DNA of 7,860 nucleotides from Akkermansiaceae bacterium (lineage in GTDB: Bacteria > Verrucomicrobiota > Verrucomicrobiia > Verrucomicrobiales > Akkermansiaceae). Location: NCBI GenBank assembly GCA_028293225.1, contig JAQGPE010000367.1:1-7860 (forward strand). The letters run 5' to 3'. The notes under the pieces were generated by a model, which saw nothing but the letters and a program-made list of their open reading frames with translations, did not search any database and had not been told where the DNA came from. Below are positions 1 through 6,306 of this stretch, one piece after another. Position 1 is the stretch's first letter. Every line of letters begins with the position of its first letter. The translations under genes and the position numbers were made by a program.

Positions 1-842
1 ACGTGGCGGTGGAAGTCCTCGCTCGACTCGTTCTTCTCGATCGCCTCTTGTGCGCGTTCGTCGAAGTCGCCGAGGCCATTCTTCTTGGCGGCGCGGGCGG
101 CTTCGTGGATGCGGGCGGCGCGACCCCGCTCAGCGGTCAAGGCGGCGTCGCGCTTTTGGTCGGATTCTTCGACGGTGATCGTCGGCTTGACGGGATCGCT
201 CATGGTATTGGTGCGTGTGGAAATGTCTGCGGCAGCAAGGCCTTCGAGGTAACTGACGCGGGTCTTCAGCTCGTCCGCAGCGCGGCCGAAACCGGTGTCC
301 ACGTCGGCGGGAATCGTCACGAAAGAGACCTCCTTCGGCTCCCAGTCCGTGACCCGCCAGGTCGTTTTGGTCGGGTAGCCGTCGGCATCCACCTCCCTGG
401 ATTCCATGACCTCGGCAAAGACCCGGTAGCCAATCGAAACGTTGCGGATGATGCCGGCGTCGATGTCCTTGATCAGTTCCTTCGTGTCCTCGTTGGGAGA
501 CATCCGGACGATCACGGAGACCTTGTTTCCGGAAAGTGTGGCGCTCTCGATGATGCCGCGGATCTGGGTGCGGTCGTGCATCCACAGGGCCGGGGCGTTG
601 CCGGACTTGAACCAGTCCATGCGAACGCTCTTCGGCGCGTGATCGAGGATCTCGAAAGTCGAGCCCCAAAGCTGGACGACGCCATCAGTGGAGGCGGTGA
701 ACTCGTAGCGGATCGACTCGTCGCCCTCCGTCGGCTCGCCCTCAGCCCGCACGCGGGTGATGACGCCGGAGAGGTGGCGGGTCTGAATGGCGTCAGGACG
801 CTCGGAAGCAGCGGGCATGCAAGGCATGTCGCAGGGCTTCAC
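1..842 (-). CDS. HK97-type prohead protease with scaffold-like extension (partial; probable protease/major capsid fusion)
   Basis: This is the N-terminal 280 codons of a capsid maturation protease of the HK97 type (peptidase family S78/U35), which cleaves scaffold and capsid precursors inside the procapsid. The frame is open to the left edge with no stop. Counting from GTG at 842, the motif LWMHDR places the likely catalytic His at residue 89, RNVSIGYRV places the Ser at 136, and WEPKEVSFVTIPAD (167-180) is the usual block after the Ser, with Glu171 a possible third residue. Residues about 230-280 are charged and helical (AERGRAARI, then AIEKNESSEDF), like the linker in protease-scaffold-capsid fusions, so I infer that a capsid domain follows outside the window. 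The GTG at 842 overlaps the portal stop as GTGA and has AGAGGA six bases upstream. ATGs at 827 and 818 are alternatives with poorer ribosome binding sites. Confidence 0.88.
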   Translation of the reverse strand, partial: MKPCDMPCMPAASERPDAIQTRHLSGVITRVRAEGEPTEGDESIRYEFTASTDGVVQLWGSTFEILDHAPKSVRMDWFKSGNAPALWMHDRTQIRGIIESATLSGNKVSVIVRMSPNEDTKELIKDIDAGIIRNVSIGYRVFAEVMESREVDADGYPTKTTWRVTDWEPKEVSFVTIPADVDTGFGRAADELKTRVSYLEGLAAADISTRTNTMSDPVKPTITVEESDQKRDAALTAERGRAARIHEAARAAKKNGLGDFDERAQEAIEKNESSEDFHRH

Positions 843-2449
843 TCGTCATCCTCTTCGTCGTCGGGGTCCGGCGTGGCAGCCTTCTTTTTGCCCTTCGCGT
901 CCGGGGTGTCGGAGGTCTGCACGACGACGCCGATGCGAGGATCCAGGCCGCGCTCTTCCATCATCTCTTTCTCAAGCGCGAGCTGATCGAAGATGTCTTC
1001 CACGTCCTCGCCGGTCCGCTCCGCGATGACGCGTCCGCGGGTCGTGACGCCGAGGGCGATCGCCGCCGAAGAGGCCTGCACTTCCTTGAGCGGGTCGACC
1101 CAGTCCCAGCCGCGACCGAGGAATTTGAACTCGTCGTTATCGATGCAGGAGTCGAGCTTCCGGCCATCGATCGGCGTTTCCGGATTGAGGCGAAGGATCG
1201 ACGCCCATGAGGTGAAGTAGGGCTCCTCGTGGTGATCGATTACGATAGCCTGAAGCATGCGGTAAATGCCGCGCTGCTCGATGTCACCTGCCCGGATGGA
1301 TGAGTAATTGACGCCCTCCAGGTTGTTCGAGATGGCGACGTAGGAACCGCCGAGCCCGGAGGCCAGGCCGCGAAGCATCGCCTGCGTCATCGTGTCGATG
1401 TTCGACGGCGGGAACTTCGGATCGTAGGCAACCGGCTCCACGTTCGGAGGAAGCATCTCCCACTCGCCCGGCTCAAGCGTGCGGCGAAGCATGTCGTCGC
1501 CTTCTTCCTCGCCTGGCACCTCACCGTCATACTCGGGTGTCGTCTTGTAGAAGCCGCCCTTCGACGCGGCGACGCGGGAGGCCATGATCACAGCTTCCTC
1601 GAACTTCTGAAGCATCTGCGCACGGATGGCTGGCGATGCCAGCCACGACACGCCGCGAGTCTGTCCGGGCGTCTCCTGCAGGAACGTGAGGCGGGCACGG
1701 GTGGCGGAGATGCGCTGGTGAGTCTCGCGCGTGGTGTCCGCGAAAAGGATCTCGCTGGGGTGCCGAGTCAAAACCCAATAGGCAACGGGCGCGTCGTTCT
1801 CGTCGACCTCGACGCCCATTTTGATACGGTTCCCGTTCGGTAAGGTTTCGTTCTTGGTCCAGTCGACGAGAGTCGCGTCAACGATCCGGGAAGCGAAGCG
1901 GTAGCGGTTCTTGTGGCCGGGGTAGAACACCTCGAAGACCTCGCCGTCAGTGGCGAGGGTGCGGATCCAAAGATTCGCCAGCTCGCGCCGGGTCATGCGG
2001 CCGCAGACCGTCGGGCAGTTGCGCAGCTTGGCCGCGGCCTTCCAGTGGCCTTCGAGCTGCACGTTAAAATCCCGGTCCAGCTTCTTCCCCTGGTAGCGCC
2101 GGGCGAGGAGCGTGAAGCCATTCGGCCCGACGACGTTCGCCTCCAGCAGGCGGAGGAACTGCCGTGCGTAGTCGTTGTTTCGCGCGAGGTCGCGGGCGCG
2201 GGCCTTGATCCTGTTGAGATTGAAGTAAAGCGCCGTGTCGGCGGACACGTTCTGCACGTCCCACGACAGGTAGCTCGCGCCGGATGCGGCCGCGTAGTAG
2301 CTGCGACCGCGGCGAGCGGGAGCCCCAGAGGTGTCGCTGCGGAGAGAAGCGGCCACCTCATCAAAGCGCTTTGGCAGTGCGCTGCCGACAGGTGAGGAGA
2401 GGCGAGCGACCGGCTCTTCCTGGCGGGTCCGACGGAAGGGATTCTTCAT
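839..2449 (-). CDS. Phage portal protein, lambda family
   Basis: The portal forms the dodecameric ring at the special capsid vertex. It docks the terminase, conducts DNA and nucleates head assembly. The 536-residue length matches the lambda gpB family. Recognisable blocks are the N-terminal helix with NLNRIKARARDLARNN (77-92), GQTRGVSWLAS (262-272), NYSSIRAG (381-388) and the hallmark GRGWDWVDPLKE (445-456). An acidic tail (DPDDEEDDE) follows a Lys-rich stretch (KGKKK, 519-523). In lambda the portal C-terminus is trimmed during maturation; here the protease gene follows at once, but cleavage is not shown. The start ATG overlaps the stop of the upstream connector gene as ATGA and has no clear Shine-Dalgarno sequence, which suggests translational coupling. 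The stop overlaps the protease GTG start. Confidence 0.96.
   Translation of the reverse strand: MKNPFRRTRQEEPVARLSSPVGSALPKRFDEVAASLRSDTSGAPARRGRSYYAAASGASYLSWDVQNVSADTALYFNLNRIKARARDLARNNDYARQFLRLLEANVVGPNGFTLLARRYQGKKLDRDFNVQLEGHWKAAAKLRNCPTVCGRMTRRELANLWIRTLATDGEVFEVFYPGHKNRYRFASRIVDATLVDWTKNETLPNGNRIKMGVEVDENDAPVAYWVLTRHPSEILFADTTRETHQRISATRARLTFLQETPGQTRGVSWLASPAIRAQMLQKFEEAVIMASRVAASKGGFYKTTPEYDGEVPGEEEGDDMLRRTLEPGEWEMLPPNVEPVAYDPKFPPSNIDTMTQAMLRGLASGLGGSYVAISNNLEGVNYSSIRAGDIEQRGIYRMLQAIVIDHHEEPYFTSWASILRLNPETPIDGRKLDSCIDNDEFKFLGRGWDWVDPLKEVQASSAAIALGVTTRGRVIAERTGEDVEDIFDQLALEKEMMEERGLDPRIGVVVQTSDTPDAKGKKKAATPDPDDEEDDE
849..854 (-). promoter_or_regulatory. Ribosome binding site of the prohead protease gene
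   Basis: AGAGGA on the minus strand lies six bases before GTG 842. It sits inside the acidic C-terminal codons of the portal gene. This site favours the GTG over the ATG codons at 827 and 818, which have no comparable site in front of them. Confidence 0.5.
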
Positions 2450-3000
2450 GTGTCAAAGCGGTGGCCGATGCGCTTCCATCGACGGTTCTTCCGGGTGAGT
2501 CCCGCGGCCGCCCGCTCGGCATCGATCAGCCCGAGGAGCCAAGACCGGTGAGAGCGGAGATCGGCGAGGCTCATGCGCTGCACCTGGCGCATGCCGGCCT
2601 GTGTCTGGATCTGGTAGGACTGCACACCCTCCCCGGCCAATACGGCGGAAATCGAGGCATCGACCCGGGCAAGGTCAGCTTCGAGCGCAGACGGCGTGGC
2701 GGTTGCGGCTCCGGGATCAGGAAAGATGGTGATCTGCTGGGTGTGGGCGGTCTGCCGGTCGGCGCCATTCGCCACTAGGACAAAGAGATCGTAGACACCG
2801 GCGGGCCACGTGGCGGTGACAGAGGCGATCGCGCTCCCGACGAGGGCGTTGCCGGAAGCAGCGAGCGCCACGGTGAAGCGCGACGATGCCGAGCGCAGAA
2901 CGACGCTCCCCGTCCAGCCCGCCGAAACGGGATAAGCAGAAAACACGAAGCTGAAATCGATCTTGTTGCCCGCGTAGGCCGTGGTCCGGCAATCCATCAC
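2446..3000 (-). CDS. gpW-like head-tail connector with N-terminal beta (Ig-like) domain
   Basis: This 184-residue protein lies between terminase large subunit and portal, the slot of lambda gpW. Residues about 104-163 form two predicted helices around a short QSYQI turn (127-131), then MSLADLRSHRSWLLGLIDAE, the pattern of the gpW/DUF6148 small connector family, which stabilises packaged DNA below the portal. Residues about 9-95 are beta-rich with alternating hydrophobics (IDFSFVFSAY, SVVLRSA, GVYDLFVLVANG, QQITIFPDP), like the Ig-like N-terminal modules of some phage baseplate and head proteins. Classical gpW is about 68 residues and lacks this part. The tail is basic (RKNRRWKR). Codon 1 is GTG at 3000 or ATG at 2997, and neither has a well-spaced ribosome binding site. 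The gene ends in an ATGA overlap with the portal. The domain split is from residue pattern only. Confidence 0.75.
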   Translation of the reverse strand: MMDCRTTAYAGNKIDFSFVFSAYPVSAGWTGSVVLRSASSRFTVALAASGNALVGSAIASVTATWPAGVYDLFVLVANGADRQTAHTQQITIFPDPGAATATPSALEADLARVDASISAVLAGEGVQSYQIQTQAGMRQVQRMSLADLRSHRSWLLGLIDAERAAAGLTRKNRRWKRIGHRFDT

Positions 3001-3016
3001 GGGGCATGACGCGCCT

Positions 3017-4939
3017 CTAAATGCTCCATCCTCCGCCGCGCTTGAACGGGCCGCGGTCGCGGCTCGGTTTCGGAGCGGGTCTGGAGGCTGGCTTCACCTC
3101 GTCATGCACCCGCGCGGCCTTCGTAATTGGCTGCGTCTCCGGCGCGGGAGCCTGCTCTTTCGCTGCTTTGGCCTGTGCCGCCTCCTTCCGCCGAAGGCGA
3201 CGAAGCGCCATCGGCAGGGAGCGAAGGGCCGCCAGGGCGTAGACACGGCAGTCGAGCGGTTCGTTTCGCGCGGCTTCCTCGCCCTTCTTCTTTTGCCACT
3301 TCACTGACGGCGTGCCGCTCTTCCACTTCTTGATGCACTCTTCTGCTGTCAGGCCGCGGAAGTACTCGACGGAATAGCTGAGCGGGAAGTGACAGGGGGC
3401 GGAGGTCTCCGAGCCCTTGGCCAGCCGGGAGTAGATCACTTCCTTCGCGGTGTCGGTGCCAACGATCGCGATACGGACACGTTCCTTTTTCTGATCGCTG
3501 AAGCGGGCGAAGATCGGTTGCCCTGGCACGTTCGAGCCCTTGGAGGCGTGGATGTGCCGGAAAGCTTTGCCCCGGGCGAACTGGTAGACGGCATCAGTGC
3601 GGTGGCCGCCGAGGTCCACGAAGGCCGCCGCGATCCGGAGTTCCCGGCCATCGGTGCGCCGGTACACCGAATCGGCAAGCAGGCGGTCGAGCTGATCACG
3701 AGTGGTCTTCTTTTCCGGATCGCCTTCGATGGTGAGATACTCGATCGACCAGGACTCTTCACCGGCACCCCATGCGACGATCTCGATTTCAAAGCGATTG
3801 TCCTGAGTGTCGATGCCGGCCGTGATGATCTCCACCCCGAGCGGCAGACTCTGGCCGTCGTAATCCTCGCGGCTGCGGAACAGGTGTTCGTGATCGAGAT
3901 CCGCCGTGCTGAAGGCGTAGGAGCGCCCGAGCACGGTATTGTGAAAAACCTTCTCAAGCTCCTGATCGCCCTTCGCTTCGTTCCACTCGTCGCAGATTTC
4001 GACCCAGCCCTTGAACGGCGAATAACCGGCCCAAATGCGATACGAGCGCACCGATGCCGGGGCGAACTTGGTCGGAACCCAGCGAGCCGTGCCGCCGCAT
4101 TTCTCATCCCGGATCATCTCAAAGCGCTCGTGCTCCTCGATCCAGTCGCCACAGTTCGGGCAGCAGCACTGCCCGTAGCTCTCCTTTTCCCGGTCGCTCT
4201 GAAACTGTTCAAACTCCAGCGCGAAGTGCTCACCGCAGCGGGGGCACGGCACGCGATATTCGCGCATGTCCCCTTCCTGCACGCCTTTTTCGATCCGGCT
4301 GTATCCCTTCACCGTGGGCGTGCCGGTGGCGTAGTGGAAACGGTTGGCGATGAAAGTCGTCTGGCGGGCGCGGGCCAACTTGATCGGGTCGCCTTCTTTT
4401 CCGGCGCTGGCCGGGTAGCGATCGACCTCGTCGGAGATCAAGGCGCGAATGGGACGCGATGCCAGGGAAGCCGCCGAGTTGGCGCCGACGAACTGGATGA
4501 GCCCGCCGGGGAAAGCCTTGTGGCGAATGGTGTTGCCGCTCTTCTTTTTCCGGTCGTCGATCTTTCCCTTCAGCCGCGGCGTGTCCCGAAACATCGGAGT
4601 GACGCGGTCCTTCGAGTAGTCCTCAGTCATTTCAATGGTCGGCTGCATGACCATGATCGGGCACGGGTCGCAGTCTGCCAGGTAGCCAACCAGGTTGTTC
4701 GCCGTCTCCGAGGCGGCAACCTGCGAGGACTTCGTAAACCACACGGTCTCGACCTCCGGCTCCTTGATGCAGTCGAGGATCTCCCGCATGTAGGGGGTGC
4801 GATCCATTTCGAAGCGGCCCGGCTCAGCGGACGACTCTGGAGAAAGCCGCCGGTATCTGTCCGCCCATTCGCTGGGAAGCAGGTCGGGCGGCGGCATCAG
4901 GGTGGCGAGGGCCTTACGCTTGAGGGTCTGAATGTTCAT
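3017..4939 (-). CDS. Phage terminase large subunit, GpA family
   Basis: This is the ATPase/nuclease motor that cuts concatemeric phage DNA and pumps it through the portal. Its 640 residues match lambda gpA (641). The ATPase half has a Walker-A-like KSSQVAASE at 70-78 and a Walker B IRALISDEVDRYP at 164-176 (Asp170, Glu171). Two zinc-knuckle pairs, CPRC (232-235) and CPNC (260-263), lie between the ATPase and nuclease parts. The nuclease half shows GIDTQDNR (375-382) with Asp377 and Asp380, and FVDLGGHRTD (440-449) with Asp442. The family-typical RNEPLDCRVYALAAL motif comes near the C-terminus, followed by a basic, Pro/Ala-rich tail ending in RGGGWSI. Walker A has Ala75 where many relatives have Gly. 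ATG 4939 overlaps the small-subunit gene by 26 bases and has a strong AAGGAA six bases upstream. Confidence 0.97.
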   Translation of the reverse strand: MNIQTLKRKALATLMPPPDLLPSEWADRYRRLSPESSAEPGRFEMDRTPYMREILDCIKEPEVETVWFTKSSQVAASETANNLVGYLADCDPCPIMVMQPTIEMTEDYSKDRVTPMFRDTPRLKGKIDDRKKKSGNTIRHKAFPGGLIQFVGANSAASLASRPIRALISDEVDRYPASAGKEGDPIKLARARQTTFIANRFHYATGTPTVKGYSRIEKGVQEGDMREYRVPCPRCGEHFALEFEQFQSDREKESYGQCCCPNCGDWIEEHERFEMIRDEKCGGTARWVPTKFAPASVRSYRIWAGYSPFKGWVEICDEWNEAKGDQELEKVFHNTVLGRSYAFSTADLDHEHLFRSREDYDGQSLPLGVEIITAGIDTQDNRFEIEIVAWGAGEESWSIEYLTIEGDPEKKTTRDQLDRLLADSVYRRTDGRELRIAAAFVDLGGHRTDAVYQFARGKAFRHIHASKGSNVPGQPIFARFSDQKKERVRIAIVGTDTAKEVIYSRLAKGSETSAPCHFPLSYSVEYFRGLTAEECIKKWKSGTPSVKWQKKKGEEAARNEPLDCRVYALAALRSLPMALRRLRRKEAAQAKAAKEQAPAPETQPITKAARVHDEVKPASRPAPKPSRDRGPFKRGGGWSI

Positions 4940-5420
4940 CGTCGGTTCCTTCCGCGAGTTCTGTTAGGGCGCGTTTCGCCTCCGCATCGACCAGGGCTTT
5001 GACTGAACGCGCGTGGCTGCCGCCGATCTTCGCGGCGACCTTCGAGCCCATCGCCAGGATCTTGACCCGGAAGGCAGCGAGCATGTCGGTCCAGGCCTGT
5101 TCGACCTCGCCGGACTCGACCAGCTCGCCGCGTCGGATGGCGTTGGTCATCTCCTTTTCGAGCCGCTGCTCCTTGGCCAGCTTGGCGCGCTCGACTTCGA
5201 GGCTGAGCATTTCGCCGCCTTCAGGATCGTCCTGCGTGACGAGGGTCCGCTCGTACTGGATGCGCCAGTCGAAGACGTCCCGGATGCGAACCTCGTAGGC
5301 GTTGCCGGTGCGAGTGTGGGGGCATCCGTTCGCAAACCACTTTTTCAGGGTGTCCGTCTTCTTGCCGAGGATGCCAGCGGCATCGGCCAAGGTGAACAGT
5401 TCTGTATCGGTTCCCAGCAT
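4914..5420 (-). CDS. Phage terminase small subunit, Nu1-like
   Basis: The small terminase subunit recognises the packaging site and loads the large subunit. The 168 residues compare with 181 for lambda Nu1. The N-terminal part (about 7-55) reads as a winged helix-turn-helix: TLADAAGILGKKTDTLKKWF, then a wing around CPHTRTGNAYEVR and DVFDWRIQY. A long charged helix follows (EVERAKLAKEQRLEKE, 75-90), the usual coiled-coil segment, then RRGELVESGEVEQAW (96-110) and a C-terminal helix ending in an acidic stretch (TDDEHSDPQA) that should contact the large subunit. The direct overlap with the GpA-type gene supports the call. ATG 5420 is the only conventional start giving the complete helix-turn-helix. 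No Shine-Dalgarno sequence precedes it; a hairpin lies there instead. Confidence 0.9.
   Translation of the reverse strand: MLGTDTELFTLADAAGILGKKTDTLKKWFANGCPHTRTGNAYEVRIRDVFDWRIQYERTLVTQDDPEGGEMLSLEVERAKLAKEQRLEKEMTNAIRRGELVESGEVEQAWTDMLAAFRVKILAMGSKVAAKIGGSHARSVKALVDAEAKRALTELAEGTDDEHSDPQA
4946..4951 (-). promoter_or_regulatory. Ribosome binding site of terminase large subunit
   Basis: AAGGAA, within a longer GGAAGGAA at 4953-4946, lies six bases before ATG 4939 and inside the 3' end of the small-subunit gene. It is the best ribosome binding site in the packaging operon. It fixes the large-subunit start and makes strong translation likely there. Confidence 0.75.
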
Positions 5421-5422
5421 CA

Positions 5423-5496
5423 GGGGTGGTGGTCTCGCACCCCGGAAATCCTTTGAAGCGCTGGGCCTACCTGTCGCAGGGCACCACCACCACCCC
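5423..5496 (-). promoter_or_regulatory. Structured leader before terminase small subunit, with competing stems
   Basis: On the minus strand the bases just before ATG 5420 (5433-5423) read ACCACCACCCC. They can pair perfectly over 11 bases with GGGGTGGTGGT at 5496-5486. Alternatively CACCCC (5428-5423) can pair over six bases with GGGGTG at 5443-5438 (9-base loop). The two pairings exclude each other, and both would cover the site where a Shine-Dalgarno sequence would be. The distal arm is also a (GGT)n tract that could form a two-tier G-quadruplex. A role in translation control, or as part of a packaging (cos-type) site, is inference. Confidence 0.35.
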
Positions 5497-5541
5497 CCTA
5501 CCGGCTATAGTGCCTAGCGAAATCCTGCGGTCTCGGCGCCC

Positions 5542-5604
5542 TCACCTGGCGACGCTGGGCAGGACCCAAACCCGGGGGGTATTTTCGTTGCACTTTGCAA
5601 TCAT
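5542..5604 (-). CDS. Possible 20-codon leader peptide of the packaging operon
   Basis: ATG 5604 opens a 20-codon frame (MIAKCNENTPRVWVLPSVAR, stop TGA at 5544-5542). GGAG lies five bases upstream, a better ribosome binding site than that of the terminase small subunit. It begins about ten bases after the expected transcription start of the candidate promoter and ends about 120 bases before the terminase small-subunit start. I know no matching family, and an open frame this short can arise by chance. Its interest is its position in the leader, ahead of the structured segment, where translating ribosomes could influence folding. Confidence 0.25.
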   Translation of the reverse strand: MIAKCNENTPRVWVLPSVAR

Positions 5605-5620
5605 GACTTCTCCACTCCGG

Positions 5621-5648
5621 ATTCTAATTGCATGCTGCACGGTATCAA
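5621..5648 (-). promoter_or_regulatory. Candidate sigma70-type promoter for the packaging operon
   Basis: On the minus strand, TTGATA (5648-5643) and TAGAAT (5626-5621) are separated by 16 bases. They match the -35 and -10 consensus at five of six positions each. Transcription would start near 5614 and run into the terminase genes, leaving a leader of about 190 bases. It is the best promoter match I see in the window. The host's own consensus is unknown. Confidence 0.5.
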
Positions 5649-5654
5649 GTTGAT
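5644..5654. promoter_or_regulatory. Inverted repeat over the -35 box (possible operator)
   Basis: ATCAA-G-TTGAT is a perfect 11-base inverted repeat overlapping the -35 element of the candidate packaging promoter. A regulator bound here would compete with RNA polymerase. It is short enough to occur by chance. Confidence 0.25.
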
Positions 5655-5674
5655 GGTTAAGGACTCATGACTAT

Positions 5675-5700
5675 CGCCTTGACACTGCGGACGCTTTGAC
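5675..5700. repeat. Direct repeat pair CGCYTTGAC upstream of the packaging promoter
   Basis: CGCCTTGAC (5675-5683) and CGCTTTGAC (5692-5700) on the plus strand differ by one base and start 17 bases apart. They lie roughly 60 to 85 bases upstream of the predicted transcription start, a common place for activator sites. The copies are short and no regulator is identified. Confidence 0.3.
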
Positions 5701-5709
5701 CATTACCCT

Positions 5710-6306
5710 TTAAAGCCGAAGGCGTCTGAGGGCGTTGGCCAACGCTGTGTCGAATTCCACCTCGAATCTCTCGGTTCCAATCTTCTCCTGCATCTCATCC
5801 AGCTTTGCGTGAATAAGCTCCTGCACGGTTGTGAAGGAGAACACCCGTGAGATCTGCCTGTTCCCTGTCTTGTAGCGTGGCTGGTCGGGTAGTGGCGTGA
5901 AGATCCCTTTCCCACTCATGCCTCCGAGGTTCTGCACCCGAAATGCCTGGTCGATCACCTCCCCCTTGTAGTTGACCTTGAAGACGCGCCGCTTGCTGCT
6001 GCCTTTGCCTTTGAAGTTCTGCTTCACTAACAGCTTCTTGCTGGCCTCTACACCCAGCGCCTTGTCCATCACGGTGACCTTCACGGACAGGCTGCCTTTC
6101 GCGGCCTTGGTGATCGTGATGAGCGCTCGAATGTCGCTCTGCTTCCTCAGCGCCATCTCGGTTGCCAGTTCCTTCACCGTCCGGCTCTGGACGGTTCGCC
6201 CGGCACGGTTGAGCGCCTGCTGTGCGGCGTTCGGGACCGCGTCTTTCTCCAGCTCGGAAAGGCCCTTCAGCACGTCATCGATCTTGGATGTCACCGAAAT
6301 GATCAT
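5710..6306 (-). CDS. Minor tail protein Z-like (lambda gpZ family)
   Basis: This 198-residue protein is close in length to lambda gpZ (192). gpZ acts at the head-proximal end of the tail, finishing the tail tube and helping position DNA for joining. The N-terminal block VPNAAQQALNRAGRTVQSRTVKELATEMALRKQSDIRALI (from residue 24) matches the gpZ signature of a helical AlaAsnArg-type segment followed by a 'lysine-arginine, then ARL/ALI' run. The middle is basic (KGKGSSKRR), then QAFRVQNLGG and GIFTPLPDQPRYKT, and a C-terminal helix ends in ALANALRRLRL. The open frame extends far upstream without a stop, but that part is shadow. ATG 6306 overlaps the preceding gene's stop as ATGA and has GGAA upstream. 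Its place before the terminase genes is unlike lambda, where Z lies after the head genes. Confidence 0.82.
   Translation of the reverse strand: MIISVTSKIDDVLKGLSELEKDAVPNAAQQALNRAGRTVQSRTVKELATEMALRKQSDIRALITITKAAKGSLSVKVTVMDKALGVEASKKLLVKQNFKGKGSSKRRVFKVNYKGEVIDQAFRVQNLGGMSGKGIFTPLPDQPRYKTGNRQISRVFSFTTVQELIHAKLDEMQEKIGTERFEVEFDTALANALRRLRL

Larger units (their letters stand above)
5421..5709. other. Intergenic region between tail gene and packaging operon
   Basis: These 289 bases separate the gpZ-like gene from the terminase small subunit. They hold a promoter, nearby repeats, a possible leader peptide and a structured leader, entered separately. In lambda-like phages the packaging start site (cos) lies just upstream of the small terminase gene, so a cos-type site could lie here, but I cannot identify cohesive ends or protein-binding repeats. 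I see no convincing hairpin-plus-T-run terminator after the tail gene, so read-through from the upstream cluster is possible. Confidence 0.5.

Noticed and set aside
3..986. Plus-strand frame of 327 codons
   Set aside because: It lies antisense to the prohead protease, whose catalytic motifs are clear, and its translation is Gly/Val/Arg/Asp-rich without domain patterns. High-GC shadow.
2717..3007. Minus-strand 96-codon frame starting at ATG 3007 with a good ribosome binding site
   Set aside because: The product is Arg/His-rich with no recognisable fold and overlaps the connector in another frame. Only its start signal was kept, as a possible slip site.
3389..5002. Plus-strand frame of 537 codons
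   Set aside because: It is fully antisense to the GpA-type terminase, which has all expected motifs; long antisense frames are common in GC-rich genes.
5426..5653. Plus-strand 75-codon frame in the gap before the packaging operon
   Set aside because: No ribosome binding site, no family resemblance, opposite strand to all neighbours, and it crosses the promoter and leader elements.
5679..5707. Perfect TTGACA on the plus strand followed 17 bases later by ATTACC
   Set aside because: The -10 match is poor and the promoter would fire antisense into the gpZ-like gene; the TTGAC is better explained as part of the direct repeats.
5421..5709. tRNA or CRISPR array in the non-coding gap
   Set aside because: No cloverleaf arms or T-loop consensus, and no regularly spaced repeats with unique spacers; the GGT tract is a simple low-complexity run.
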